DNA from: Chloroflexota bacterium
GTDB taxonomy: Bacteria; Chloroflexota; Anaerolineae; UBA4142
Length of the DNA: 35,140 nucleotides
Reading direction: 5' to 3'
NCBI GenBank assembly: GCA_016215025.1
Contig: JACRMI010000122.1
Coordinates: 1-35,140, forward strand
Under the pieces are notes generated by a model that saw only the letters and a program-made list of their open reading frames with translations, made no database searches and was not told the DNA's origin. Position 1 is the first letter of the stretch, and each line of letters begins with the position of its first letter. Below, in pieces: positions 14,895 to 23,303 of the stretch. Position numbers and translations under genes: made by a program.

Positions 14895-17830
14895 AAGCAC
14901 AATTCGGTTTCCCTGTCTGGACGCACCCGACCACTTGGCAGCCACCTAGAGTGATGCGCACCGTTACCACCGTGCTGGTCAGCATAGCGGTCGTCTCGGT
15001 TCTTGTGCTCCCCATCGATCCGCCATTCCGTATTCAAATTCTTTTGGCTTGCGTCATCGGGTTAACATATGCCTTGGTTTTATGGACACCCTTTTTGCCA
15101 AACAAAAAAGACTTGGCAGACACCTTTCCCTTTTGGGTTGCCGTGAGCAACAGTCTGCTTGTTTCGATGGTCGTTTCACTCCTCTACAACCAAATTCCAG
15201 CCATCACCGTCGTGTACCTCATTGCTATCACCGGTATCGGAACGCGGCATGGCGTTCGTATGGCGCTGTGGAGTGCTACCGTCTCTGCGCTCAGTTATCT
15301 GTTCATGCTGGGACAGCTTGGCGTACTGGCAAGCCAGGTGAACAATGCCGGTCTGCTCATCGGCACATTTTTCATCGTCGCCTTGTTCACCGGCTCGCTT
15401 GCGTATGCGGCCAAGAAACGTGCCCGCCAATTTGAAAATGTGCTGCGCCGCAGTCACGATACCATCGTCATTTTTGACGATCAGGGCACGCTCGAGTACG
15501 TGAATCCGGCGATGCTGAAACTATCCGGGTATAGCCTCAAAGAAATCCTCGGCAGCTCTTTCTTCGATTTTGTGATCGACCCCATCGACGAGGCCAAGAA
15601 ACAGACGCTATGGTCGTGGCTCAAGAATCATCCGCTTCCGGCGCGATCCTTTGTCCTGCACATTCGAGCAAAGGACGCAAGCACGCGCATTCTTTCTGTT
15701 ACGCTCACCCGACTCGATCAAAATCCAACTCGTTACATGGCAACCGGACGCGATATAACGCAACAAGAAATTGAGCGCGAGGCGCACGAACGCCGCGACC
15801 GTGAACTGGAAGCCGAACGGCGGGTTGCACTTGCCGTGAGTCAGGGTGTAGGACTGATCGAGGTATTAAAGCTAGCGCTCGATCAAGCAGTGGTTTGCAG
15901 CGCCGCCGATGCAGGCATGGTATATCTTGCCGATGATGCGCAAACCGAATTGACATTAGTGGTATCCAATAATTTGCCCGCCGATTATACTCAGCACATT
16001 CAACATTTTCGATTCGGCGAGGGGATCACGGGTCGCTCTGCCAGTGAGAGAAAAACTTTGATTGTGCCTAATCTGGAACAAGAACCAACCGCACGCCCCG
16101 TCCTCCCCCAAATAGGCATCGTGTCAAAAATCACCGTGCCGCTCATAACTCAGGACCGTGTCGTTGGTGTATTGAACGTGAACGGACGCCGTCCTCATCA
16201 ATTCACCGAAGCAGACAGCGCCACGTTGCAGGCGATTGCCTCAACGGTCGCCATCGCCATTGATCATGCGCGCTTGATTGAATCGTTGGAGCAACGTGTT
16301 CAAGATCGCACCGCCGAGTTGGTGGCGCTGAATCGGATTGCGCAAGCCGGAACACAATCGTTGGACTTGGATGCCGTATTGAATGCCACCTTGCATCAAG
16401 TGATCGATACGCTCCAGATTCAAGATGGATGGATTTCGCTGTTCGATCCGGACAAGCGGCTGCTCGTCATGCGCGCCCAAGTCGGTATTCCGTCGAATAC
16501 ACCCAGAGAGCTGTGTACACAGTTAATCGATAATGGATTGGGCAGCCAAGTCATGAAGAGCAGCAGCGCCCGCGCGATTCATTTGGACAAGTTCGATGGA
16601 TCGGCTTTCGATCTTTTGAGAGCGTTAGGCATTCAATCGTTGTGCGCCGTCCCATTGACTGCCGCCGGGCATACACTAGGCATCCTGGGACTGGCAAGTC
16701 ATCGCAAAGAGCGTTTTGGCGAAGCCGAGTTACGTTGGCTGACGGCTGTCGGCAACACGATTGGGTCTGGGTTGCGTAACGCGCAACTGTACGCCTCAGT
16801 CGAAAACCAAGTCATTCAATTGGCGGCGTTGCGTGAAATCGACCGCACGCTCAATTCAACGCTCGAACTCGCGCCGATGATGGAAATCATTCTGACGAGC
16901 ATCGCGCAAGTGGTCCCCTTTGATTTCGCGGCGGTATATTTGCTGGAAGGGACCCAAATGCGTGCGGTAGCTGGTCGAGGAATTGGCATGTCCCGTCTGA
17001 CGCAATGCGTTTTCGATACGCGCGGCGATTTGATGTATGCGAAAATGATGCGCGAGGAAAAACCGATCTTGATCGGCGATCTGGATGTAGCGGCGCTCCA
17101 TTGGACCAAGATTCCGGACTTGGGACCGATTCATTCCTGGATGGGTGTGCCTCTGATCGCGCGGCAGAGACTCATTGGACAAATTAGTTTGTATAGCCGA
17201 GCCATAAACCAATACACCGAAAACCATATCGATTGGATGCAAGCATTTTCCAACCTGGCTTCTATAGCCATCGCCAATGCACTCTTGCGCGCAGAATTAA
17301 GGATGCAAGCTCGCCAGGATAGTTTGACCCAGGTTCTCAATCATGGCGCATTCATCGAAGACCTCCGCCAAGCGTGTCAACATGCACTCAAGACCGGCAA
17401 ACCTCTGGCGCTCATCATGTTCGATTTGGACAATTTCAAACATTACAACGACACGTATGGACATGTCGTCGGCGATTTGGTCCTCAAGCTGACCACGCAA
17501 GCGATTCGCACGCACGTCAAGCAAACCGATTTGGTGGGCCGCTGGGGCGGCGAAGAATTTGGCATCGCCATGCCGCGCACCGATCTAGCGCGCGCGCGTT
17601 GCGTCGCCGAGCGCATTCGCCAAACCTTGGGAGAAACTCAGATAAAAGATCGAAACGGAACGCCGATTCCGCCGCCGACTGCGAGTCAAGGGATCGCCGC
17701 GCTGGGCGAGACCGCCCACGACGTAGACGAGCTGATCGATCAAGCCGACCATGCGCTTTATCTTGCCAAAGCGCGCGGGCGCGATCAGATTGCGGAGGCA
17801 AGTGCGGTCAGTGAGACGATGAGGCAGTAA
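14891..17830 (+). CDS. Membrane PAS-GAF-GGDEF diguanylate cyclase
   Basis: A 979-residue protein. The first 175 residues hold about five or six hydrophobic helices, followed by a PAS domain (about 187-300), three GAF domains (about 310-465, 472-630, 640-800) and a GGDEF domain (about 807-965). The active-site motif is GGEEF at residues 886-890, preceded by FDLDNFKHYNDTYGH, so cyclase activity is expected. The allosteric inhibitory site RxxD, five residues before GGEEF, reads KQTD, so classical product inhibition may be weak. The start codon overlaps the stop of the HD-GYP gene (ATGA), so the two are probably translationally coupled. The last residues (VSETMRQ) and the stop are encoded by the beginning of the GACAGT repeat tract. 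Confidence 0.92.
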   Translation: MKAQFGFPVWTHPTTWQPPRVMRTVTTVLVSIAVVSVLVLPIDPPFRIQILLACVIGLTYALVLWTPFLPNKKDLADTFPFWVAVSNSLLVSMVVSLLYNQIPAITVVYLIAITGIGTRHGVRMALWSATVSALSYLFMLGQLGVLASQVNNAGLLIGTFFIVALFTGSLAYAAKKRARQFENVLRRSHDTIVIFDDQGTLEYVNPAMLKLSGYSLKEILGSSFFDFVIDPIDEAKKQTLWSWLKNHPLPARSFVLHIRAKDASTRILSVTLTRLDQNPTRYMATGRDITQQEIEREAHERRDRELEAERRVALAVSQGVGLIEVLKLALDQAVVCSAADAGMVYLADDAQTELTLVVSNNLPADYTQHIQHFRFGEGITGRSASERKTLIVPNLEQEPTARPVLPQIGIVSKITVPLITQDRVVGVLNVNGRRPHQFTEADSATLQAIASTVAIAIDHARLIESLEQRVQDRTAELVALNRIAQAGTQSLDLDAVLNATLHQVIDTLQIQDGWISLFDPDKRLLVMRAQVGIPSNTPRELCTQLIDNGLGSQVMKSSSARAIHLDKFDGSAFDLLRALGIQSLCAVPLTAAGHTLGILGLASHRKERFGEAELRWLTAVGNTIGSGLRNAQLYASVENQVIQLAALREIDRTLNSTLELAPMMEIILTSIAQVVPFDFAAVYLLEGTQMRAVAGRGIGMSRLTQCVFDTRGDLMYAKMMREEKPILIGDLDVAALHWTKIPDLGPIHSWMGVPLIARQRLIGQISLYSRAINQYTENHIDWMQAFSNLASIAIANALLRAELRMQARQDSLTQVLNHGAFIEDLRQACQHALKTGKPLALIMFDLDNFKHYNDTYGHVVGDLVLKLTTQAIRTHVKQTDLVGRWGGEEFGIAMPRTDLARARCVAERIRQTLGETQIKDRNGTPIPPPTASQGIAALGETAHDVDELIDQADHALYLAKARGRDQIAEASAVSETMRQ

Positions 17831-17930
17831 GGCAGTGGGACAGTAGGACAGTGGGACAGTCAATCAGTGAGACAGTGAGACAGCGAGACAGTAGGACAGT
17901 AGGACAGTCAATCAGTGAAGTAGGCAATCA
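17809..17930 (+). repeat. 8-bp-period tandem repeat, family D (copy 1)
   Basis: From about 17834 the sequence falls into a strict 8-bp register with units GTGGGACA, GTAGGACA, GTCAATCA, GTGAGACA and GCGAGACA, about eleven in total. The 5' part forms the C-terminus and stop of the GGDEF gene. A related tract with period near seven is at 31495-31564. There are no unique spacers, so this is not a CRISPR array. Confidence 0.75.
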
Positions 17931-17967
17931 GGCGATGGGGCACTTGCAAAAAACAGGTGGAAGGTAA

Positions 17968-18243
17968 AAAAACCTTTGCCAAACTTGCGTTGAAGGGACC
18001 ACATGGAAACCTTATGGCTACTGGGTCTTTCCAGATGGAACCATAATAAATGTGACCACCCATTATGACACTTTCCCTGGGATAATCTTCTATTACTGGG
18101 TGCAACCGATTCCAGTTTTCTTTCCTGGGCGAGCGACTCAGCGCGCACCAGTTTTGATACGTGTCTTGCAACCAGCCCCTGTGCCCATCATGCCCAGTGT
18201 TCCAGTGATGCCAGTGCCAGTGCAAATCCCAGTAATTCCGTAA
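17968..18243 (+). pseudogene. Short decayed reading frame, Pro-rich end
   Basis: An open frame without a plausible upstream start encodes WKPYGYWVFPDGTIINV and later a Val/Pro-rich tail (PVPIMPSVPVMPVPVQIPVIP region). The frame one base off, just upstream, reads KQVEGKKTFAKLALKGP, so a single indel near 17995-18000 would join the two. This suggests a truncated or frameshifted gene. A GTG at 18052 could start a 63-residue peptide instead, but without a ribosome site. The family is not recognised. It ends 17 bp before the next gene. Confidence 0.35.
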
Positions 18244-18260
18244 ACAATCTGAGGTAGGTT

Positions 18261-19118
18261 ATGCATCCATTCTTTCCGCCCGGACCTGAAGAACGCTTCT
18301 ACTTTTCGCTCTGGCTGTACTCGTACGAAAGTTTTGTCGAGCATTACGATTGGGTCATCGAGTTTGTCGAATCAACCTTCGCCTTCGGTGACCAGTTTGG
18401 AGTTGGACTTCAATTTGTTGCCGATATGAAACCACGTGGCAAGGAGGTCAGACGCAAGTTTACTCCGAAAACTTGGGAATGGTGCAAGCAAGAATTACGC
18501 GAAGGACGGCTGTGGATGTTATTGACACATCCAAAGGATTTCGCCGCACCCAAAACTCTTTACCCTGTTTGGTCCGTCAACATGCTGTCTAGTATCCATC
18601 CAAGGGAAGTGGTAGCCGATGACTCACAAACAGTTCCATATTGGAAATTACCGTTGCCAAACGAGATCAAGTTTGTGATCGAATTGCCATTGACTATCCC
18701 ACATATCGATCCTGAATTACAACAAGCGCTTGTTCACTTGGGACGAACCACCTTCACGAAAATCAAGGCCATATATGGTTTCATCAATCTCAGTCGCAGA
18801 CCGGCTAGTGCTGATGTAGGAGGTACTGAATACGAACGCCGACGTGACCTCCTCGCGGATCAGACTACACACCTGTTGCGTTGGGCAGTGCGAGGAGCAT
18901 TCTGGGAAAACTATCTGAGCGAAGGACACATTCAAGCGTTGGGCGGTATTGATTCGATCAAAGCTAGCGCCCCGTGTGCCAGAGTTGACGAGCTAATTGA
19001 AGGTAAGGCACTGGCTGTGCGTCTAACAGAAGATGTTAATGAACTTTCGCTCGTTCTCGTACAGAAACTAGAGGCATACTTCCAGCCATTGGCACCTAGC
19101 CTGGACTCTGCTAAATGA
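18261..19118 (+). CDS. Uncharacterised protein, possible DUF3396-type immunity protein
   Basis: A 285-residue soluble protein with no signal peptide or membrane helix. The C-terminal part, RWAVRGAFWENYLSEGHI followed by LGGIDSIKASAPCARVDEL and ending LTEDV...LEAYFQPLAP, resembles the DUF3396 (type VI immunity-like) family as I remember it; this is recognition by pattern, not search. Such proteins neutralise toxins delivered by neighbours. GAGGT about nine bases before the ATG gives a reasonable start. The gene lies in a patch of repeats and decayed fragments, and no intact toxin gene is next to it. Alternative: an unrelated hypothetical protein. Confidence 0.55.
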   Translation: MHPFFPPGPEERFYFSLWLYSYESFVEHYDWVIEFVESTFAFGDQFGVGLQFVADMKPRGKEVRRKFTPKTWEWCKQELREGRLWMLLTHPKDFAAPKTLYPVWSVNMLSSIHPREVVADDSQTVPYWKLPLPNEIKFVIELPLTIPHIDPELQQALVHLGRTTFTKIKAIYGFINLSRRPASADVGGTEYERRRDLLADQTTHLLRWAVRGAFWENYLSEGHIQALGGIDSIKASAPCARVDELIEGKALAVRLTEDVNELSLVLVQKLEAYFQPLAPSLDSAK

Positions 19119-19148
19119 TGCAAGGATGAATGGGGATGTTACATTCTC

Positions 19149-19345
19149 CTTTTCTCTCTCCCCACAAACTCACTCGAGCTGTAGTTGCTTGCGTTGTTCT
19201 CGATCAATAATGCCTTGAATTGTTTGACCAAATCATCGGGCGCATTCTTATCAATTCGCCCACCAACGCATTGTCAGGATACCACGCCATGTTCGGCTCG
19301 TCCGTGTCGAAAAATTGAAAGCCAAAGCTTGATTTGAACGAACAA
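19149..19345 (-). pseudogene. Frameshifted gene remnant
   Basis: On the minus strand one frame reads FGFQFFDTDEPNMAWYPDNA and then VGELI; after a one-base shift near 19248 another frame continues DKNAPDDLVKQFKALLIENN and ends near SSEFVGREK. Both halves look like real protein, but neither is an ORF with a start. It lies directly behind the M20 peptidase gene. The family is not recognised. Confidence 0.45.
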
Positions 19346-19359
19346 AAACCGCGTTCGCA

Positions 19360-20676
19360 TCACATCCTCGCAAATCGCTCCATCAACTCGCGCACGAACG
19401 AGATGCCTTCAAAGTAATCGTCGAGGCGGATGCTTTCGTTGGGCGCATGCGCGCGCGAATCGTGCCAGCCGCAGCCCGCACTCACCGCCGGAATTCCCAG
19501 TGCCTGACACAAGGGATACATCGGACCACTGCCCGCCATCGTCGGATAAATCACAGGCGGATTGGCGTACACCACTTTTGCCGCATCCACCGCCGCGCGC
19601 ACAATCGCTGAATCAAGCGGCGAGCGCGCAGTTTCTTCGCCCGTCTCGGTAAGCAGCACCTGAATGTCGTCAAAACCGCGGCGCGCCAAATGTTTCTTGA
19701 GCAAATCGAGAACTAAGTCGGGCGTGAGATCGGGCACCAAGCGAAAATCGATTTTGGCAAACGCGTGATTGGGCAGCACCGTCTTTGAACCTTCGCCGAT
19801 ATAGCCCGAATACAATCCGCAGATCGTCACCGTCGGTTCATACAAATATTTCTTGAGCAATTCCACGCCAGTCAAGTTGCGAATGAACGCCGGGATGCCC
19901 AAATCGGCTTTCAATTTTTCTTCGTCCGTCGGCGGACGCACATGCTTGGCGTAATCGTCAATGAGAACATTGTCGTTGGCATCCTTTAGCGTTGCTAATG
20001 CCCAGGTCAAGCGCCACGCCGGATCGCCGACAATCGCCGCCATCGCCGAGTGCAAGTCCCGCGTCGCACCTTGCGCGTGCAGTTCGACGTAAACAATACC
20101 CTTCAAGCCACACGATAGCGTCGGACGCTCGTTGATGTCTTTACTGCCCGCTTCCCACAGACAACCATCCGCGTCTTGCAACAGCGCGCGATTTTCTTGC
20201 GCGAATTGCGGCAAATGAATGCTGCCGATTTCCTCTTCGCCTTCCACGACAAATTTGATCTTTAGCGGCAGCGAACCAAACGCCGCGAGGTACGCTTCAA
20301 TCGTTTGGATGCGGCACATCAAATTACCTTTGTTGTCCGCGACGCCGCGCGCGTACAGCTTGCCGTCGCGAATCGCCGCGTCCCAGGGTCCGCTATCCCA
20401 CAATTCGAGCGGCTCGGCGGGCTGAACGTCGTAATGATCATAAATCATCAGCGTGCAGTCACCGCTGCCGATCTCGGCGTACACCACCGGTGCGCCATCG
20501 CCAACCGGAATCAAGCGCACCTCTGCGCCTAGTTTGTTCAAACGCGCGATGACCTTGTCTGCCATCTCGCGCATTCCCAGGTTCTGCGCCGCGACGCTCG
20601 GTTGGCGACAAAAATCCTGCAGCTCGGCGATGAATCGATCCCGATTGGCGTTGACGTACTGTTGAAACTTGTCCAT
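19360..20676 (-). CDS. M20 family metallopeptidase (dipeptidase-like)
   Basis: A 438-residue zinc-dependent exopeptidase of the M20 family, closest in style to carnosinase-type dipeptidases. Visible features: YDHYDVQPAEP (first His/Asp metal site), GVADNKGN, VEGEEEIGS (catalytic and metal Glu), GATRDLHSAM, which marks the dimerisation domain, AGSGPMYPL and SRAHAPNES with the last metal His. It should cleave short peptides in the cytosol. The ATG at 20676 has GGAG six bases upstream; an in-frame extension to 20697 is rejected. It follows the CocE-like gene on the same strand, after an inverted-repeat spacer. Confidence 0.9.
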   Translation of the reverse strand: MDKFQQYVNANRDRFIAELQDFCRQPSVAAQNLGMREMADKVIARLNKLGAEVRLIPVGDGAPVVYAEIGSGDCTLMIYDHYDVQPAEPLELWDSGPWDAAIRDGKLYARGVADNKGNLMCRIQTIEAYLAAFGSLPLKIKFVVEGEEEIGSIHLPQFAQENRALLQDADGCLWEAGSKDINERPTLSCGLKGIVYVELHAQGATRDLHSAMAAIVGDPAWRLTWALATLKDANDNVLIDDYAKHVRPPTDEEKLKADLGIPAFIRNLTGVELLKKYLYEPTVTICGLYSGYIGEGSKTVLPNHAFAKIDFRLVPDLTPDLVLDLLKKHLARRGFDDIQVLLTETGEETARSPLDSAIVRAAVDAAKVVYANPPVIYPTMAGSGPMYPLCQALGIPAVSAGCGWHDSRAHAPNESIRLDDYFEGISFVRELMERFARM

Positions 20677-20697
20677 CGTAACTCCTTGAATAGTCAA

Positions 20698-20782
20698 GAA
20701 CGATATCGGACGCTGACGAACGCGGACAAACGCGGATTTTTCATATCGGCGTTCATCGGCGTTCGTCAGCGTCCAAATAGTT
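20698..20782. repeat. Spacer inverted repeat, family E
   Basis: Perfect 16-bp arms, GGACGCTGACGAACGC at 20708-20723 and its complement at 20759-20774, enclose further GCGGACAAACGCGGAT-like sequence. It fills the space between the CocE-like and M20 genes. It can fold into a long hairpin and might weaken read-through; the repeat is read directly, the role is a guess. Confidence 0.6.
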
Positions 20783-22594
20783 TTATTCCTCGATCACCGG
20801 CAACTCGATCCACGACGCGTGGATGCGATTGTGCGCGAGCGTAATCGTCGGCGTGCCAGTAGACGGATAGCGCGGGAATGTGCCTTTATCGTGTCCCGCA
20901 ATCCCAACGCGAATGCGATGCCCCTGGCGAACCAAAACCGAAGTTGGATACAAACCGAAATGCAATTCGGCGATTTCGCCGGGCACGAGCGGCATAGCAT
21001 CCTTTGCCTTGTAGGTGTGGTATGGCACGAGCAATTTATACGGCGCAGGATCGTTCGCTACTTTCCGATGAATCGCGCGCAGTTCGCCTTCGGTGATGTA
21101 CGTCGTATTGCTCTGCTCGTCCACATCTTCCAGATAAACGATGAACGCGCCGTCGGTTTCGGTCGATGTAACAAATAATTTGACGATGGGATGTCCGGTG
21201 ATTTCGGTGTCGCGTTCAAGCGGCGCGCTCACGTACGTCAAAAGATGTTGCGCCGCTGGCGTGCGATCCCTGTACGTCACCGCTTTACGCACGATGCCGC
21301 CGATCTCCCACCATCGATTCAAATCGCCGGTAGTCGCTTCGTAATCGACTATAAACTTGTCCGTGCCTTCGTTCGCTGTCGGCGCATTTGGCGCGAGCGC
21401 ATGATCACTTTGCAAATACCATCGTTGCATCGTCGTGCCTGCGGGAGGCCAGACCGTCGTCGATTGCCATTGCTCTGCGCCGAGCGTGAAATAGAACAAT
21501 CGCTTTTCCGATTGCGCGCCGGTATCGACTCCGTTCAAGTACGCATCGAAGAATTTGTGCATCTCGCGCAATTGCGTCTGAATCGGCGGATTGGCTTCGC
21601 CGTTGGCGGCGCGATACGGACTCGCGTTGAACAAGCCGCCGTGTTCCCAGGCTCCGATAAATGCACGCGAGGCTTTCGGAAACGTCATGAATCGGCGAAT
21701 CACGGCATCGGCGGTTCCTCCATCCATCCAACTGCCCCAGCCCATCACTGCCGCGTTCGATTGCTCGACCTGGGTTTTATACTGATGCACCGCCATTTCT
21801 TCCATCGAAGTAGTCAACCCATCGCCGCTATCGTCGCGAAACGTGACTTGGCTCGCCAGTTCGAAAACTTTGCCGTTGGCGTGATGTTCTTGAACCGCTT
21901 GCGCCAATTCAGCAACTGCGCCATCGACCGGCTTGACGCCTTTCATCACCAAACCGGCAAGTGCGCCCAATACGCCTGGGATTCTATTTTGATCGAGTAC
22001 CCAATCGAGGTCGCTCCAATCGCGGATGAAACGCTCGTTGAACACGCCACCGGGAAACGCAATGTCGATGAAGGCATCGGGATGATTGAACATCGGCAAG
22101 AGCGCCTTGACCGCCGGGTGATTGATGACGCCAAGCAACTCCGTCGTCGTGCCGACATACGAAACGCCGGTGCCGCCGACGTTGCCATTCGACCAGGGCT
22201 GCGCGACGATCCAATCGATCACGGTACACGCGTCGTCGATAGATTCTTTCGTCCAGGGATGCTGCCACACGCCAAAGGATGCGCCGGTACCACGAACATC
22301 CACAAGCACAATCGCGTAACCGTGACTCGTAAAATAGGGGACGAGCTTGCTGAGCCGTGACGACATTTGCTCCGGTTTCAAAAACCATTTGAACGGCGCA
22401 CGCAATTCCATCAAACGCCAATAGCGGGTGTAAATCAAAATCGCAGGGATTTTTTCAGAGCTGGGGAGATTTTTGGGCAAGAGGACATCAACTGCAAGTT
22501 TGACGCCATCGCGCATCAGCACATAATACGATAGATTCACTCTGCCGCTGAACCTGGCAGCGGGTGCATAGGTTCCGAGTTGGGTTGAATTCAT
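20783..22594 (-). CDS. CocE/NonD family hydrolase
   Basis: A 603-residue alpha/beta hydrolase of the CocE/NonD (Xaa-Pro dipeptidyl-peptidase S15-like) group. The N-terminal catalytic domain has LVDVRGTGASFG and the nucleophile elbow GTGVSYVGTT. The C-terminal part (about residue 370 onward) is the jelly-roll domain, with YVSAPLERDTEITGHP and RQGHRIRVGIAGHDKGTFPR. Members cleave esters or amides, often acylated peptides or antibiotics; the substrate here is unknown. The ATG at 22594 has GGAGG eight bases before it. The gene lies between a zincin gene and an M20 peptidase on the same strand, which suggests peptide scavenging. No signal peptide is visible, so it is probably cytosolic. Confidence 0.9.
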   Translation of the reverse strand: MNSTQLGTYAPAARFSGRVNLSYYVLMRDGVKLAVDVLLPKNLPSSEKIPAILIYTRYWRLMELRAPFKWFLKPEQMSSRLSKLVPYFTSHGYAIVLVDVRGTGASFGVWQHPWTKESIDDACTVIDWIVAQPWSNGNVGGTGVSYVGTTTELLGVINHPAVKALLPMFNHPDAFIDIAFPGGVFNERFIRDWSDLDWVLDQNRIPGVLGALAGLVMKGVKPVDGAVAELAQAVQEHHANGKVFELASQVTFRDDSGDGLTTSMEEMAVHQYKTQVEQSNAAVMGWGSWMDGGTADAVIRRFMTFPKASRAFIGAWEHGGLFNASPYRAANGEANPPIQTQLREMHKFFDAYLNGVDTGAQSEKRLFYFTLGAEQWQSTTVWPPAGTTMQRWYLQSDHALAPNAPTANEGTDKFIVDYEATTGDLNRWWEIGGIVRKAVTYRDRTPAAQHLLTYVSAPLERDTEITGHPIVKLFVTSTETDGAFIVYLEDVDEQSNTTYITEGELRAIHRKVANDPAPYKLLVPYHTYKAKDAMPLVPGEIAELHFGLYPTSVLVRQGHRIRVGIAGHDKGTFPRYPSTGTPTITLAHNRIHASWIELPVIEE

Positions 22595-22619
22595 CAGGGA
22601 ATCCTCCAAGATAAAGTGC

Positions 22620-22638
22620 CGCAAGTTGGAAACTTGCG
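22620..22638 (+). repeat. GGA-loop hairpin with TAC tail (copy 3)
   Basis: CGCAAGTT, GGA, AACTTGCG is followed by CTACA. It sits between the zincin stop and the CocE-like start. The arms share nothing with those of copies 1 and 2, while loop and tail are kept. Confidence 0.6.
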
Positions 22639-22652
22639 CTACAAGACGAGTT

Positions 22653-23021
22653 TCAATACGCGTCTAGTTCTTCCAAGCGCTCGTCGTCGATTCCGAAATA
22701 GTGCGCGATTTCATGCCGCACTGTTTTGCGCACAAACGCACGGACCTCTTCGTCGTTGACGCACGCGGCCACAATAGGATCACGATAGATGCTGATTTTG
22801 TCGGGGAGAAGTAAACCGTAATCGTTTCCACGCGCGGTTAGAGGAATGCCATGATAGAAACCGTACAACTCCATCGGATCATCGATTTCGGCGAGGTCGA
22901 GGGTTTCCTCATCGGCGCGGTCTTCGACGACGATGACGACATTTGTGATACTACGGCGCAAATCGCGCGGTAATTCGTTCCAAGCTTGTTGAACTGCCAA
23001 GTCAAATTCGTCGGGGGTCAT
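22653..23021 (-). CDS. Zincin-type metallopeptidase family protein
   Basis: A 122-residue minimal metallopeptidase-like protein. The zinc motif HEIAH with the following YFGIDDERLEEL is near the C-terminus (about residue 103 onward), and the N-terminal part has VVIVVEDRAD and LLPDKISIYRDPI, as in the small zincin family PF06262. Enzymatic activity has rarely been shown for this group. The start at 23021 is chosen because an upstream extension would read through the promoter. TGTTATAAT lies nine bases before the ATG, so the transcript is probably nearly leaderless, and no Shine-Dalgarno is present. Confidence 0.85.
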   Translation of the reverse strand: MTPDEFDLAVQQAWNELPRDLRRSITNVVIVVEDRADEETLDLAEIDDPMELYGFYHGIPLTARGNDYGLLLPDKISIYRDPIVAACVNDEEVRAFVRKTVRHEIAHYFGIDDERLEELDAY

Positions 23022-23030
23022 ATGGTCGAT

Positions 23031-23039
23031 ATTATAACA
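23031..23039 (-). promoter_or_regulatory. Extended -10 promoter of the zincin gene
   Basis: TGTTATAAT on the minus strand, nine bases from the ATG at 23021. No good -35 is seen at 17 bp, which fits an extended -10 promoter. The predicted start is within about three bases of the ATG. Confidence 0.6.
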
Positions 23040-23041
23040 TA

Positions 23042-23062
23042 GTTGCGATTTCTCATCGCAAC
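23042..23062. promoter_or_regulatory. 8-bp inverted repeat upstream of the zincin promoter
   Basis: GTTGCGAT and ATCGCAAC are perfect inverted repeats around TTCTC, lying between the -10 box and the place of the -35 box. The position suits a repressor or activator site. No regulator gene is adjacent. Confidence 0.4.
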
Positions 23063-23094
23063 AAATTGCTCCAATCACAATCCGCATAGGGCTT

Positions 23095-23173
23095 TGTCAT
23101 GCTGAAGATCTGGTTTTGTGACGAAGCATCTCCCGCGTTCGAGGAGAGACCCTTCGCTGCGCTCAGGGTGACA
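23095..23173. repeat. Spacer inverted repeat, family F
   Basis: The block opens with TGTCATGCTGAAG and closes with CTTCGCTGCGCTCAGGGTGACA-like sequence, with CGAAGCATCTC in the middle, so it is an eroded inverted repeat. A short related piece is at about 5985-6002. Such blocks are widespread in spacers of unrelated bacteria, as I recall. Confidence 0.6.
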
Positions 23174-23233
23174 GATCTACAGTCAAGAACTTGCATTGGC
23201 TTTACAGCACCCTACAATCTGTAAAAATTCTGA

Positions 23234-23261
23234 TTGACAAAGTCGATAGATGTGTTAAAGT
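23234..23261 (+). promoter_or_regulatory. Probable cydAB promoter
   Basis: TTGACA (23234-23239), a 16-bp spacer and TAAAGT (23256-23261). The transcript would carry a leader of about 36 bases with AAAGGAG at 23290-23296. No clear ArcA or FNR-type site was seen. Confidence 0.5.
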
Positions 23262-23303
23262 ACGATTTGGAGATTCTGTCCTTGCTATCAAAGGAGATTC
23301 GTG

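Noticed and set aside
17830..17930. CRISPR array
   Set aside because: Units are only 8 bp with no unique spacers, and no cas genes are present.
21191..22360. 389-residue frame antisense to the CocE-like hydrolase
   Set aside because: Long but Arg-rich, without motifs, and fully covered by a conserved gene.
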